Source of the DNA: Luteipulveratus mongoliensis
GTDB lineage: Bacteria; Actinomycetota; Actinomycetes; Actinomycetales; Dermatophilaceae
Length of the DNA: 64,000 nt
Reading direction: 5' to 3'
NCBI RefSeq assembly: GCF_001190945.1
Contig: NZ_CP011112.1
Coordinates: 2,666,001 to 2,730,000 of the forward strand
The notes beneath the pieces were generated by a model. That model was not told where the DNA came from. It worked only from the letters and a program-made list of their open reading frames with translations, and did not search any database. Below, one piece after another: positions 16,210-25,643 of the stretch. The position numbers and the translations under genes are program-made. Every line of letters starts with the position of its first letter. The first letter of the stretch is position 1.

Positions 16210-18317
16210 CCAAGGCATCGTCACGTCTGATGGCGACCGGCGCACTCGTCGTCACCGCGGTGGCAGGAGTCGGAGCGCTGACCCTTGCCGACCGACCAGC
16301 CGGATCTCACCGACCCACTGGCGCGAACGAGACCCGCGGCGTGATCGTCGACGAGCTGGGCCAGGCCGTCTCCGGTGCACGCGTGCAGACCCGCGAAGGT
16401 GAGGCCGTCACGACCAACCGATCCGGCGCATTCGTCGTCCATCTCGACAACCCCACCCTGGTCACGGCCACGGCACCCGACCACAAGTCGCGAGTGCAGG
16501 CGATCGCGCCACGGACAGCTCCGAGGATCGAGCTGACCGGACAGGCATCTCGCACCATCAGCATCCGCTTCGGCGGCGACGTCATGATGGGGCGACGGTT
16601 CTATGAGCGTGTGGACGGCCGCCCGGCGCAGCTGACCGATCCGCACAACGTGCAGCAGCACTCCGCGATCCTGAGCTCGGTGGCGCCGCTGCTCGCAGAC
16701 GGCGACCTGTCCGTCGTCAACCTTGAGACGCCGCTGGTCGACGAGCCGTACTACAACCCAAATCGCCCACGCCCCAAGGCATTTCATCCGACCAAGGACC
16801 TCGCGTTCGCCAGCGGTCCAGCAACGGCGAAGGCGCTGAAGGCGGCCGGAGTCGATGCGGTCTCGCTGGGCAACAACCACAGCTTCGACGTCCTCGGCCC
16901 CGGTCTGGCCAGCACGATCAAGGCTCTCGACGCAGCCGGCGTGAAGCACTTCGGCGCCGGCACCAATGACGCTGAGGCGTGGAAGCCGGCGATCGTCCAA
17001 GCGGCCGGCCGGCGGGTCGCCCTGCTGGCGTGCACCACCGTTGACGGCTCCGACCACGCGATCCCGTACGTCGCCGCGGCGAAGCGCGCGGGCGCGGCAC
17101 TGTGCACCCCGGCGGCGTTGAAGAAGGCGGTGACCGACGCACGCAAGCAGGCGTCGTACGTCGCGGTCATGATGCACGGCGGCGTGGAGTACCAACGCGA
17201 TCAGACCCCTGAGTCCCAGTCCATCTTCAAGGTCGCGACCGAGGCCGGCGCCCAGGTGGTGATCGGCGGGCACCCGCACGTCGTCGGCGGTCTGACCCAG
17301 AGCGGTGGGAGTGTGACCGCCGAGTCGATGGGCAACCTGACGTTCGACCAGAGCCTGTGGTCGACCTATCCGGGCTACCTGCTGCGGGTCGACCTGCGCG
17401 ATGGAGCGGCATTGCGCAGCACGGTCGACCCTCTCGTCATGGAGCACTATCGACCGGTCCCGTCGGTCGGCGGTGTGGCCCAGAGCGCGTCCCGGCTCGC
17501 GGCCGGCTCGGTCGCCGGACCCGCCCGGCTGGCGGACAACGGGGCTCAGGTCAACGCCTCGCCACCACCGCCGGCGATGGTCAAGGAGCAACGGCTGGGC
17601 GAGCGGCAGATCCAGGCCATGGCCCCGGGATGGTGGTACAGCGGGACGTCGGCGCCGGTCAATGCGGTCCGAGCCGGCACCGACCTGCTCAACGGCACCG
17701 GCTCGTTCGAGCAGCAGGGCACCGATCCAGGAGTGCCTCCGGGCGGGCTCTGGACGCTCGGCAACTACGCGCGCCTCAGCAATGAGTCGCGCTGCGACGA
17801 CGGCGAGATCAAGGGCGACCTCGGCCTGGAGCTGCTGCGCAGTCCCCTCAGCAAGGACGACGTCGTGGCCTCGCCGCTCAACCGTCAGCAGGTGCGTCCG
17901 GGGCAGTCCCTGTCACTCGTAGCCGATGTGCGTCACGCGGCCAAGGGCGCTCGCCTTGAGCTGCGGTGGTACCGCGGCGCCGAGGGGAGCAGCCTGCGGA
18001 CGACGAGCGAGACGATTCCTCAGGTCGACAAGAGTGCTGCGGGGTGCCGCAGAGTGACCATCAACGCCACCGTGCCGTCAGACGCCCGGGCCGTGCAGGT
18101 CTTTCTGCGGCTCGAGCCACCCAAGGGCGGTCAGGAGACCCGACGACTCGCGGTCGACAATGTCCGCCTCGCCCAGTGGGCGCCGGAGGGCATCAGCGGC
18201 CGTCAGTACGACATGGTGCGGACGACCGCTGCCGCCACCGGCCGATTCGTTCGAGACCTGCCGGGCGCGAGGGCCAGCGCGGAGACGCCGGTCCTCGAGG
18301 CGCCTGAGCCGCAGTGA
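16206..18317 (+). CDS. pgsA: Poly-gamma-glutamate system protein PgsA/CapA with extra domains
   Basis: A 703-residue protein with an N-terminal signal or anchor (residues 8-28). Residues 42-112 form a small beta-sandwich like carboxypeptidase regulatory domains (TRGVIVDELGQAVSGARVQT). The CapA metallophosphatase-like core spans about 117-400: GGDVMMGR (123-130), VNLETPL (171-177), LGNNHSFD (221-228), HGGVEY (324-329), GGHPHVV (354-360), GNLTFDQ (376-382), with the usual metal-ligand Asp, Asn and His. The roughly 300-residue remainder has a jelly-roll-like stretch (about 560-690). Bacillus PgsA is about 380 residues, so this form is nearly twice as long. CapA is needed for polymer transport or anchoring. 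GTG start overlaps the pgsC stop. Confidence 0.88.
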   Translation: MTKASSRLMATGALVVTAVAGVGALTLADRPAGSHRPTGANETRGVIVDELGQAVSGARVQTREGEAVTTNRSGAFVVHLDNPTLVTATAPDHKSRVQAIAPRTAPRIELTGQASRTISIRFGGDVMMGRRFYERVDGRPAQLTDPHNVQQHSAILSSVAPLLADGDLSVVNLETPLVDEPYYNPNRPRPKAFHPTKDLAFASGPATAKALKAAGVDAVSLGNNHSFDVLGPGLASTIKALDAAGVKHFGAGTNDAEAWKPAIVQAAGRRVALLACTTVDGSDHAIPYVAAAKRAGAALCTPAALKKAVTDARKQASYVAVMMHGGVEYQRDQTPESQSIFKVATEAGAQVVIGGHPHVVGGLTQSGGSVTAESMGNLTFDQSLWSTYPGYLLRVDLRDGAALRSTVDPLVMEHYRPVPSVGGVAQSASRLAAGSVAGPARLADNGAQVNASPPPPAMVKEQRLGERQIQAMAPGWWYSGTSAPVNAVRAGTDLLNGTGSFEQQGTDPGVPPGGLWTLGNYARLSNESRCDDGEIKGDLGLELLRSPLSKDDVVASPLNRQQVRPGQSLSLVADVRHAAKGARLELRWYRGAEGSSLRTTSETIPQVDKSAAGCRRVTINATVPSDARAVQVFLRLEPPKGGQETRRLAVDNVRLAQWAPEGISGRQYDMVRTTAAATGRFVRDLPGARASAETPVLEAPEPQ

Positions 18318-18325
18318 GGTGGGGG

Positions 18326-19276
18326 TCAGGCCGGTGCGGTGACGAAGTCGATGAGCTCCTCGACCCGGCCGAGCAGCGAGGGCTCGAGGTCGGCGTACGT
18401 CCGCACGGTCGACAGGATGCGCTTCCACCCGTGGGCGACATCGGCCTGGCTGGAGTGTGGCCACCCGAGCTCGGCGAGGATGCCGTGCTTCCACGACGTG
18501 CCGCGCGGGATCACCGGCCACTGCGACCAGCCCAGCCGCTCGGGCCGCACGGACTGCCAGACGTCGACATACGGGTGACCCACGACGAGCACATGGTCAG
18601 GGGAGGCCGCGTGGCGCGCCTGCTCGACGATCTTGGCTTCCTTGGTGCCGGGCACGAGGTGGTCGACCAGGACCCCCATCCGGCGCGACCGGTCCGGCGC
18701 GAACTCGCGGATCACTGCGGTCAGGTCATCGACACCGTCCAGCATCTCGACCACCACACCCTCGACGCGCAGGTCGTGACCCCAGACCTTCTCGACCAGC
18801 TCAGCGTCGTGCCGGCCCTCCACGAAGATGCGCGAGCCCGACGCCACCTTGGCCTTGGCGTCGTGCACGGCGACCGAGCCCGATGCCGTACGCCGGCCGG
18901 CCTCCTTGGCAGCCTTCAGCGCCTCGCGCTGGCTGGCCGTCGGAGGCGTGAGGACGACGGGCTTGCCGTCGAGCAGGAAGCCGGGTCCGAGAGGGAACGC
19001 CTTGGTCTTGCCGCGCCGGTCCTCGAGGTGGACCACGTGCATACCGCCGGCCTTCTCGACGCGGACGACCGCGCCGCACCATCCGGTCTGTACGTCCTCG
19101 ACCACCAGGTCGGGCGTCGCCTCGACCTCGGTGGACCGACCCCGCTTGGGGGCCTTCCAATCGGTGCTCAGCACGTCGCTGCCGTATCGGTCACCTGATC
19201 CCACTGGACGTGACTCCTCCTCCGGCCTAGGTCGCAGGCTCCCTCGGTCCGGCATCATCGTCCCGTCGATCGCCAC
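18326..19276 (-). CDS. DUF3097 protein, Toprim-like
   Basis: A 316-residue actinobacterial protein of family DUF3097, usually found near hemW/hrcA as here. After a variable N-terminus comes YGSDVLSTDWKAPKRGRSTEVEATPDLVVEDV, then a segment like a Toprim fold: SRIFVEGRHDAELVEKVWGHDLRVEGVVVEML, with a conserved Glu in IFVEG and Asp in GVLVDHLVPGTKEA. C-terminal HGWKRILSTVRTYADLEPSLLGRVEELIDFVTAP matches the family end. Start ATG 19276 is taken; ATG 19258 is also possible. Role unknown; the Toprim resemblance suggests a nucleic-acid function (inference). Convergent with pgsA. Confidence 0.85.
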   Translation of the reverse strand: MAIDGTMMPDRGSLRPRPEEESRPVGSGDRYGSDVLSTDWKAPKRGRSTEVEATPDLVVEDVQTGWCGAVVRVEKAGGMHVVHLEDRRGKTKAFPLGPGFLLDGKPVVLTPPTASQREALKAAKEAGRRTASGSVAVHDAKAKVASGSRIFVEGRHDAELVEKVWGHDLRVEGVVVEMLDGVDDLTAVIREFAPDRSRRMGVLVDHLVPGTKEAKIVEQARHAASPDHVLVVGHPYVDVWQSVRPERLGWSQWPVIPRGTSWKHGILAELGWPHSSQADVAHGWKRILSTVRTYADLEPSLLGRVEELIDFVTAPA

Positions 19277-19346
19277 CCGCAGAGGCTAGGTCACCGCCCG
19301 ACCGCGCCGTGGTGGCGACACGCGACCGTACAAGGAGCACGTAGAC

Positions 19347-19373
19347 TTGGCACTCGGAACGCAGGAGTGCCAA
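19347..19373. promoter_or_regulatory. CIRCE operator for HrcA
   Basis: TTGGCACTC (19347-19355), nine bases, GAGTGCCAA (19365-19373): a perfect 9-9-9 inverted repeat matching the CIRCE consensus TTAGCACTC-N9-GAGTGCTAA at 8 of 9 bases per arm. It lies 19 bases upstream of hrcA, so hrcA-dnaJ is autoregulated by heat stress. Confidence 0.95.
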
Positions 19374-19392
19374 GCACGGCGAGGAGGTGTCG

Positions 19393-20418
19393 ATGAGCGA
19401 GGAACGCAGGCTGCAGGTGCTGCGCGCGATCGTGCAGGACTACGTCTCGACGTCCGAGCCGGTCGGCTCCAAGGCTCTGCTGGACCGGCACCAGCTGGGT
19501 GTCTCGGCCGCGACCGTACGCAACGACATGGCCGTCCTCGAGGAGGAGGGCCTGATCGCTGCGCCGCACACGTCAGCGGGTCGGGTTCCGACCGACGCCG
19601 GCTACCGCGTGTTCGTCGACCGGCTCAGCCAGGTCAAGCCCATGAGTCACGCCGAGAAGTCGGCGATCCGTGAATTCCTCGAGCAGTCCCTCGACCTCGA
19701 TGACGTGGTGGACCGGACGGCTCGCCTGCTGGCCTCGCTGACCCAGCAGGTCGCGGTCATGCAGTACCCGTCCCTGTCCCGGTCCTCGGTGCGACACGTC
19801 GAGCTGGTGGCCCTCGCTCCGCAGCGGCTGATGGTCGTCCTGATCGTCTCCAGCGGGCGGGTCGAGCAGCGTGTCCTGGAGGTCAGCGAGGACCTGCTGA
19901 CCCCCGAGGGCGAGGGGTTGGTGGCCGATCTGCGCACCCGGCTCAACGCCGAGGTGGCCGGTCACCTGCTCGCCGAGGCGACCCAAGGGCTTGCCGACCT
20001 GGCCGAGGCGTTCCCGCAGCGCGACCGCGAGACGGTGCGACTCGTCGTACAAGCGCTGACCGACGCGATGGCCGAGCAGCGTGAGGAGCGGGTCGTCCTC
20101 GCCGGCACCGCCAACCTGGCGCGCACAGGAGCCGACGGCCTCACCCTCGCGCCCGTCCTCGAGGCGCTGGAACAACACGTCGTGCTGCTGCGTTTGTTGT
20201 CGACAGTGGATGCCGACGCGTCGAACGCGGTCGCGGTGCGCATCGGGGCGGAGAACCCGTACGAGGGCCTCCACACGACCTCGATGATCACCACCAGCTA
20301 CGGCACCGGGGCCGTTGCCGGGCTCGGAGTGCTCGGCCCCACCCGGATGGACTACCCCTCGACCATGGCGGCCGTTCGCGCCGTCGCACGCTACGTCTCG
20401 GAGATCCTCGATCAGTGA
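19393..20418 (+). CDS. hrcA: Heat-inducible transcription repressor HrcA
   Basis: A 341-residue repressor of class I heat-shock genes that binds CIRCE and depends on GroEL for folding. The N-terminal winged helix reads [20 protein letters not shown] through [20 protein letters not shown] and [14 protein letters not shown] (residues 4-75), followed by the GAF-like dimerisation domain. ATG 19393 is chosen over GTG 19387 because GGAGG at 19383-19387 is then five bases upstream. The stop overlaps the dnaJ GTG start as GTGA. Confidence 0.95.
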   Translation: MSEERRLQVLRAIVQDYVSTSEPVGSKALLDRHQLGVSAATVRNDMAVLEEEGLIAAPHTSAGRVPTDAGYRVFVDRLSQVKPMSHAEKSAIREFLEQSLDLDDVVDRTARLLASLTQQVAVMQYPSLSRSSVRHVELVALAPQRLMVVLIVSSGRVEQRVLEVSEDLLTPEGEGLVADLRTRLNAEVAGHLLAEATQGLADLAEAFPQRDRETVRLVVQALTDAMAEQREERVVLAGTANLARTGADGLTLAPVLEALEQHVVLLRLLSTVDADASNAVAVRIGAENPYEGLHTTSMITTSYGTGAVAGLGVLGPTRMDYPSTMAAVRAVARYVSEILDQ

Positions 20419-21542
20419 ACGACTACTACGCCGCCCTCGGTGTCGCCCGCGACGCGAGCCCGGAGGAGATCAAGCGCGCATATCGCAAGCTCGCTCGCAA
20501 GCTCCACCCGGACGTCAACCCCGGGCCTGAGGCAGCCGACGAGTTCAAGAAGATCTCGCAGGCCTACGAGGTCCTGTCCGACCCCGAGAAGCGCCAGGCG
20601 TTCGACATGGGCGCCGACCCCTATGCCCAGGCGGGCGCTGCAGGATTCGGCCAGGGCTTCTCGTTCAGCGACATCATGGACGCGTTCTTCGGCGGTCAGG
20701 CGGCCGGTGGCGGCCGCGGGCCGCGCTCGCGCCAGCAGCGCGGTCAGGACGCGCTCGTCCCGCTCGAGATCGACCTGGCGACCGCGGTGTTCGGTGGCAA
20801 CGCCGACCTGGTCTTCGACACCGCCGTCATCTGTCCGACCTGCAGCGGCGACGGTGCACGACCCGGCACGGGCACCCGCACCTGCGATGTCTGTCAGGGT
20901 GCCGGCCAGGTCCAGCAGATCCAGAAGTCCTTCCTCGGTCAGGTCATGACGACCCGGCCGTGCACCAACTGCCGCGGGTTCGGCGAGGTCATCACTGACC
21001 CGTGCTTCGAGTGCTCCGGTGACGGGCGAGTGCGCAACCGCCGCACCATGACCCTCAAGGTGCCGGCCGGCGTCGACTCCGGCACCCGGATCCAGCTCTC
21101 GGGCGAGGGTGAGGTCGGTCCGTCCGGCGGCCCGTCCGGTGATCTCTATGTCGAGGTACGGGTGCGCAAGCACGCGATGTTCCAACGCCAGGGCGATGAC
21201 CTGCACTGCTCACTGGAGCTGCCGATGACGGCGGCCGCCCTGGGCACCACGCTGCCGCTCGAGACGCTCGATGGCACTCGGGACGTGGACATCAAGCCGG
21301 GCACACAGGCCGGCGACACGATCACCCTCAAGGGCCTCGGCGTCACCCACCTGCGGTCGGCGGTGCGGGGCGACCTGCTGGTGCACGCCAACGTCAGGAC
21401 GCCCACCAAGCTCGGTCCCCAGCAGGAGGAGCTCATGCGCCAGCTGGCCAAGGAGCGCGGCGAGGAGCGGCCCGAGGCCAAGTTCCAGCCGGTCAACCAT
21501 GGTCTCCTGGGTCGCCTGCGCGACGCGTTCGCCGGCAAGTAG
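20415..21542 (+). CDS. dnaJ: Chaperone DnaJ (HrcA-linked copy)
   Basis: A 375-residue type I J-protein. J-domain residues 1-65 with HPD at 31-33; G/F-rich region around 75-110 ([21 protein letters not shown]); zinc-finger domain with four C-x-x-C-x-G-x-G repeats ([32 protein letters not shown]); C-terminal substrate-binding domains. It stimulates the DnaK ATPase and delivers substrates. Actinobacteria often have two dnaJ genes, one with dnaK-grpE and this one after hrcA. GTG start overlaps hrcA. Confidence 0.95.
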   Translation: MNDYYAALGVARDASPEEIKRAYRKLARKLHPDVNPGPEAADEFKKISQAYEVLSDPEKRQAFDMGADPYAQAGAAGFGQGFSFSDIMDAFFGGQAAGGGRGPRSRQQRGQDALVPLEIDLATAVFGGNADLVFDTAVICPTCSGDGARPGTGTRTCDVCQGAGQVQQIQKSFLGQVMTTRPCTNCRGFGEVITDPCFECSGDGRVRNRRTMTLKVPAGVDSGTRIQLSGEGEVGPSGGPSGDLYVEVRVRKHAMFQRQGDDLHCSLELPMTAAALGTTLPLETLDGTRDVDIKPGTQAGDTITLKGLGVTHLRSAVRGDLLVHANVRTPTKLGPQQEELMRQLAKERGEERPEAKFQPVNHGLLGRLRDAFAGK

Positions 21543-21560
21543 TCCCCACCTCACGGACTC

Positions 21561-22301
21561 ATGACCGCCCCGCTGTTCTACGTCGAGCCGGGCGCGCTAG
21601 ACCACGTGACCGGCGGTTCGAGCCTGCTGCTCGATGGCCCCGAGGGGCGGCACGCCGCGACCGTACGCCGGATCGCGGCGGGTGAGTCCGTCCAGGTGGC
21701 CGACGGCACCGGCCGGCTGGCACAGGCGGTCGTACGCGCGGCAGGACGGGACGAGCTCGACCTCAGCATTGTGTCGGTCGAGGTCGTCGAGCCTGCAGCG
21801 CCCCGCTTCGTGCTGGTCCAGGCGCTGGCCAAGGGCGACCGGGACGACCAGGCCATCGAGGCGGCGACCGAGCTCGGCGTGGACGAGGTCGTGCCGTGGC
21901 AGGCCGAGCGCAGCATCGTGCAGTGGCGCGGCGAGCGTGGGGCGAAGTCCCTGCGCAAGTGGGCCGGCGTCGTACGCGCCGCAGCCAAGCAGTCGAGGCG
22001 CCCGGTCGTGCCGGTCGTCGCCGAGCCGGTCGATCGAAAAGCCTTGTGCGACAGGGTTTCTCGTGATGCACGCACGCTCGTGCTGCACGAGGAAGCGACG
22101 GCGTCACTCAATGACGTCGAGCTGCCCGCGGGCGGTGACGTGTTACTGGTTGTCGGTCCCGAGGGCGGCATCAGCCCCGCCGAGCTCGACGCGCTGACCG
22201 AGGCGGGTGCGGTTGCCGTACGCCTGGGGCCGACGGTCCTGCGGTCATCAAGTGCCGGACCGGCGGCTCTGGCCGTCCTGCTCGCTCGCACTCGGTGGTA
22301 G
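21561..22301 (+). CDS. rsmE: 16S rRNA (uracil-1498-N3)-methyltransferase RsmE
   Basis: A 246-residue SPOUT-class methyltransferase. The N-terminal PUA-like domain contains GRHAATVRRIAAGESVQVADGTG; the trefoil-knot SAM site is LLVVGPEGGISPAELDAL and RLGPTVLRSSSAGPAALAVL. It follows dnaJ by 18 bases, the common actinobacterial order hrcA-dnaJ-rsmE. Its last 54 bases are also the 3' end of the convergent ArsR gene. Confidence 0.93.
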   Translation: MTAPLFYVEPGALDHVTGGSSLLLDGPEGRHAATVRRIAAGESVQVADGTGRLAQAVVRAAGRDELDLSIVSVEVVEPAAPRFVLVQALAKGDRDDQAIEAATELGVDEVVPWQAERSIVQWRGERGAKSLRKWAGVVRAAAKQSRRPVVPVVAEPVDRKALCDRVSRDARTLVLHEEATASLNDVELPAGGDVLLVVGPEGGISPAELDALTEAGAVAVRLGPTVLRSSSAGPAALAVLLARTRW

Positions 22302-23066
22302 CCCACCCGTCAGCCGGCTGATCGATCGTTCGCCGGCGTCGGTGAGGACCAGCTCTCGGTCTCGCGCCCCGTCGGCGACCCAGCCAAGGTCGCGGATCGA
22401 GGTGAGCAGCGCCGCGCCCAGCCGACCCGCCAGGTGGTAGCGCTGCTCGGTCCAGTCCGCGCACATCCGAAGCAGCGGCCGGCGGGTGCCGCCGCCGGCC
22501 TGCAGCGCATCGAGGTCGACACCCCACCGCGACAGCTCCTCCGCGGCGGTCGGACCGAGCTCGAAGGGCATCGTCCGCGACGCCGAGGACAGCGCGTCGG
22601 CGGGGGCGCGTTCGACTCCGGTGCCTCCGTCCGTCCGCTGCAGAGCCTCCTGCGCCACGAGGTGAGCCAGGACGTGGACACCGAGACTCCCGGCGAGGTG
22701 GTCGTAGCACGTGCGGGCGAGTCGGAGCCGCCGCGCGCGGGTGCCCTCACGTAGGGACGTCACCGGTGGCACGGGAGCCAGTTGTGAGAGCGACTCGAGG
22801 GCAGTGGCGACATCGGCGCCGGCCAGTGAGTAGAACCGATGCCGACCGCTGGGCTCGACCGTGACCAGACCTGCCTGCAGCAGCCGCCCGAGGTGTGAGC
22901 TGATCGTCTGCTGGCTGACGCCCGCCTCCAGCGCGAGCCGTGAGGCGGGCAGCGCCCGGCCATCGAGCAGCGCCGTGAGCAGCCGCGCCCGCGAACGATC
23001 AGCGAACAGGGCAGCCACGACCGCGATGTCTGGCTCCCCACCTCTACGTCGTCCCTCAGCTGTCAT
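22248..23066 (-). CDS. ArsR-family transcriptional regulator
   Basis: A 272-residue regulator with an ArsR winged helix-turn-helix at about residues 10-85 (ARLLTALLDGRALPASRLALEAGVSQQTISSHLGRLLQAGLVTVEPSGRHRFY) and an unusual long C-terminal domain (about 180 residues) shared by DUF-like ArsR proteins that sit beside MFS exporters. No metal-binding Cys cluster is seen, so the ligand is probably organic. Start ATG 23066 is used; GTG 23088-23090 is possible. It is divergent from the MFS gene, which it probably represses. Its 3' end overlaps rsmE antiparallel by 54 bases. Confidence 0.82.
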   Translation of the reverse strand: MTAEGRRRGGEPDIAVVAALFADRSRARLLTALLDGRALPASRLALEAGVSQQTISSHLGRLLQAGLVTVEPSGRHRFYSLAGADVATALESLSQLAPVPPVTSLREGTRARRLRLARTCYDHLAGSLGVHVLAHLVAQEALQRTDGGTGVERAPADALSSASRTMPFELGPTAAEELSRWGVDLDALQAGGGTRRPLLRMCADWTEQRYHLAGRLGAALLTSIRDLGWVADGARDRELVLTDAGERSISRLTGGLPPSASEQDGQSRRSGT

Positions 23067-23122
23067 GACTTCATCATCGACCGCCGACACCTCGACCGGG
23101 GTCGAAGCAACCGGCCCCGAGC

Positions 23123-24499
23123 ATGGAGGTCATGGACGACCTCAAGGCAGCCACGGACGCCGCGACCGTCGTACGACCTCGGCTCACGCTCGCGGTGCTG
23201 TGCGCCGGCATGTTCCTGGTGCTCTTCGACGTCACTGTCGTGAACGTCGCCTTGCCGAGCATGGTGCGGACGTTCGGTGACGCCGGCATCGTCACGCAGG
23301 GTGTGGTGGTCGCCTACACCGTGCCGCTGGCCGCCCTCCTGCTGAGCGCAGGTGGGCTGGTCGACCGATGGACGTCGCGGCGTGTGCTCATCGGTGGACT
23401 CGCGCTGTTCGTGGTCGGCTCGGTCGCGGCGACCGTGGCCTGGAGTGTGCTGCCCCTGCTGCTCGCCCGGGCTGTGCAGGGAGTCGGCGCAGCGGGAATG
23501 CTGCCCGCCGGTCTCGCGTCCGTCAGTGAGCTGTGGCCCGAGCCTCGGGCGCGTGCTCGCGCGATCGCGACCTGGTCGGCGGTGTCGGCGTCGGCCCTGG
23601 CCGCCGGCCCTCTCATCGGTGGCGAGCTCGTGGAGCTCCTCGGGTGGCGGAGCATCTTCGGGGTCACAGCGGTCATTGCCGTCGTCGCTGCGACCGCCAC
23701 CTGGACGGTGCTGCCGGCGCGTACGACGGGTAGTCGCCGCCGCGTCGACGTCGCCGGCTCCCTCCTCGCTGCGGTCGCGCTGGCCCTGCTCGTCTCTGCT
23801 GCTGTCGTCTCGCGGGACTCGGCCCGGGGAGTCGTTCTGCTCCTTGTCGCGTGCGGGCTCGTCACGGTGGTGCTCGTATGCCATGAGCGCCGCGCAGCCC
23901 AGCCTCTGGTGCCGCGCGAGCTGTGGCATTCTCGGCCGCTGTTCGGCTCATGCTCGGTGGCCTTGCTGATGAACCTGGTCGGCAACGGGACCTTGCTGCT
24001 CGTGACCCTCCTCCTGCAGGGCGTGCAGCATCGGAGCGCTGCCGAGGCCGGCCTCTCGATGGTCCCGTTCTTCGTGCCGCTGGCCGTCGCACCCCTCGTC
24101 CTGCGCAGGTGGGCTGCGCACGTGAAGCCGGCCCATGTCGTACGCCTTGCGCTCGCCCTCGGGGTCGCCGGCCAGCTCTGCCTGCTGTCGGTGACGAACG
24201 GCAGCGGACTCGCCATGGTCCTGGTGGCGATGGTGCTGGTGGGTACCTGCCTCGGTCTGCTCGTCCCGCCGCTCGTCACGGTCACGATGGCCGCAGCGCC
24301 CGCACTGCCTGGACTCGCCGGCGCACTGAGCAACGCCTCGCGTCAGGTCGGGACCTCGCTCGGAGTCGCCGTACTCGGCGCCGTGGGTGGCCCGGCACGA
24401 GCGCTGGGGTTCGTACCGGGGCTGCATCGCGCTGCGCTGGTGTCCATCGGACTCTGGGTGCTGGCTGCCTGCATCCCGCTGGGCGACGAGGGCACATAA
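23123..24499 (+). CDS. MFS drug exporter (DHA2-like)
   Basis: A 458-residue major facilitator with 12 to 14 hydrophobic helices. The DHA2 signatures are FDVTVVNVALPSMVRTFG in helix 1 (motif D1), GGLVDRWTSRRVLIGG (motif A) and ARAVQGVGAAGMLPAGLASV (motif B), plus AGPLIGGELVELLGWRSIF (motif C of drug/proton antiporters). Start ATG 23123, with ATG 23132 also in frame. It is divergent from the ArsR-family gene, which suggests inducible efflux of an unknown compound. Confidence 0.9.
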   Translation: MEVMDDLKAATDAATVVRPRLTLAVLCAGMFLVLFDVTVVNVALPSMVRTFGDAGIVTQGVVVAYTVPLAALLLSAGGLVDRWTSRRVLIGGLALFVVGSVAATVAWSVLPLLLARAVQGVGAAGMLPAGLASVSELWPEPRARARAIATWSAVSASALAAGPLIGGELVELLGWRSIFGVTAVIAVVAATATWTVLPARTTGSRRRVDVAGSLLAAVALALLVSAAVVSRDSARGVVLLLVACGLVTVVLVCHERRAAQPLVPRELWHSRPLFGSCSVALLMNLVGNGTLLLVTLLLQGVQHRSAAEAGLSMVPFFVPLAVAPLVLRRWAAHVKPAHVVRLALALGVAGQLCLLSVTNGSGLAMVLVAMVLVGTCLGLLVPPLVTVTMAAAPALPGLAGALSNASRQVGTSLGVAVLGAVGGPARALGFVPGLHRAALVSIGLWVLAACIPLGDEGT

Positions 24500-24542
24500 G
24501 TCGTTCGCGGCGCGCGGCCCGGACCGTAGACTGGTCTGCGAG

Positions 24543-25643
24543 ATGACAGACGACCATCAGCCGACCACAGCCCCCACCGGCGCCAGCCCTGACCTGGACG
24601 ACGCCGCGCCGACCACTGAGGCCCCGCACACGATCGTGATCCCGCCGGACATCGCGATGGTGACCCTGCTCGGGCCGCGCGATGAGCTGCTGCGCACCAT
24701 GGAGCGCGCGTTCCCGCAACTGACGATCCACGTGCGGGGCAACGAGTTCCATCTGCGGGGCTTGGACGCCGATATCGCGATCATCGAGGATCTGATTGCT
24801 CAGCTGCTCACCATCATCGACGCCGGCCAGCCGCTCAACCGCGACGCTGTCGAGCGGTCGATCGGCATGCTGCAGGCCAAGACTCGCGAGCGCCCGGCCG
24901 ACGTGCTGACGATGAACATTGTCAGCAGCCGTGGCCGCACGATCCGGCCCAAGACGCTCGGTCAGAAGCAATATGTCGACGCCATCGACAAGAACACCAT
25001 CGTCTTCGGCATCGGCCCGGCCGGCACCGGCAAGACCTACCTGGCGATGGCCAAGGCGGTCGCGGCGCTGCAGGCCAAGGAGGTCAACCGGATCATCCTG
25101 ACCCGTCCGGCCGTCGAGGCCGGTGAGCGGCTGGGCTTCCTGCCCGGCACCCTCAACGACAAGATCGACCCCTACCTCCGGCCGTTGTACGACGCCCTGC
25201 ACGACATGGTCGACCCGGACTCGATCCCGCGGCTGATGGCGTCGGGCACCGTCGAGGTCGCGCCGCTGGCCTACATGCGCGGCCGCACGCTGAACGACGC
25301 GTTCATCATCCTCGACGAGGCCCAGAACACCTCGGCCGAGCAGATGAAGATGTTCCTGACGCGGCTGGGCTTCGGCTCCAAGATGGTCGTCACCGGCGAC
25401 GTCACCCAGGTTGATCTGCCTGGCGGGACACAGTCGGGGCTGCGCGTGGTTCAGAACATCATCGGCGATGTCGAGGACGTGCACTTCTCCTTCCTCAGCG
25501 CCCAGGACGTCGTACGCCACCGGCTGGTCAGCCACATCGTCGAGGCCTACGGGGTCTGGGACGCCCGCGGCCAGGCGAAGAACCACGGTGGGGCTGGCGC
25601 CCGGCGTACGACCCGGATCGCAGGAGAGCGCGAGCAAGCATGA
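24543..25643 (+). CDS. phoH: PhoH-like ATPase
   Basis: A 366-residue protein: N-terminal KH-like domain (TIVIPPDIAMVTLLGPRDELL, about 30-110) and a P-loop ATPase domain with Walker A GPAGTGKTYLAM, Walker B FIILDEAQNT and MVVTGDVTQVDLP. In this operon position (phoH-ybeY-CNNM-era) it is thought to work in RNA processing or ribosome quality control with YbeY. The start is ATG 24543; an upstream open frame overlaps the MFS gene and is a shadow. The stop overlaps ybeY (ATGA). Confidence 0.94.
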   Translation: MTDDHQPTTAPTGASPDLDDAAPTTEAPHTIVIPPDIAMVTLLGPRDELLRTMERAFPQLTIHVRGNEFHLRGLDADIAIIEDLIAQLLTIIDAGQPLNRDAVERSIGMLQAKTRERPADVLTMNIVSSRGRTIRPKTLGQKQYVDAIDKNTIVFGIGPAGTGKTYLAMAKAVAALQAKEVNRIILTRPAVEAGERLGFLPGTLNDKIDPYLRPLYDALHDMVDPDSIPRLMASGTVEVAPLAYMRGRTLNDAFIILDEAQNTSAEQMKMFLTRLGFGSKMVVTGDVTQVDLPGGTQSGLRVVQNIIGDVEDVHFSFLSAQDVVRHRLVSHIVEAYGVWDARGQAKNHGGAGARRTTRIAGEREQA

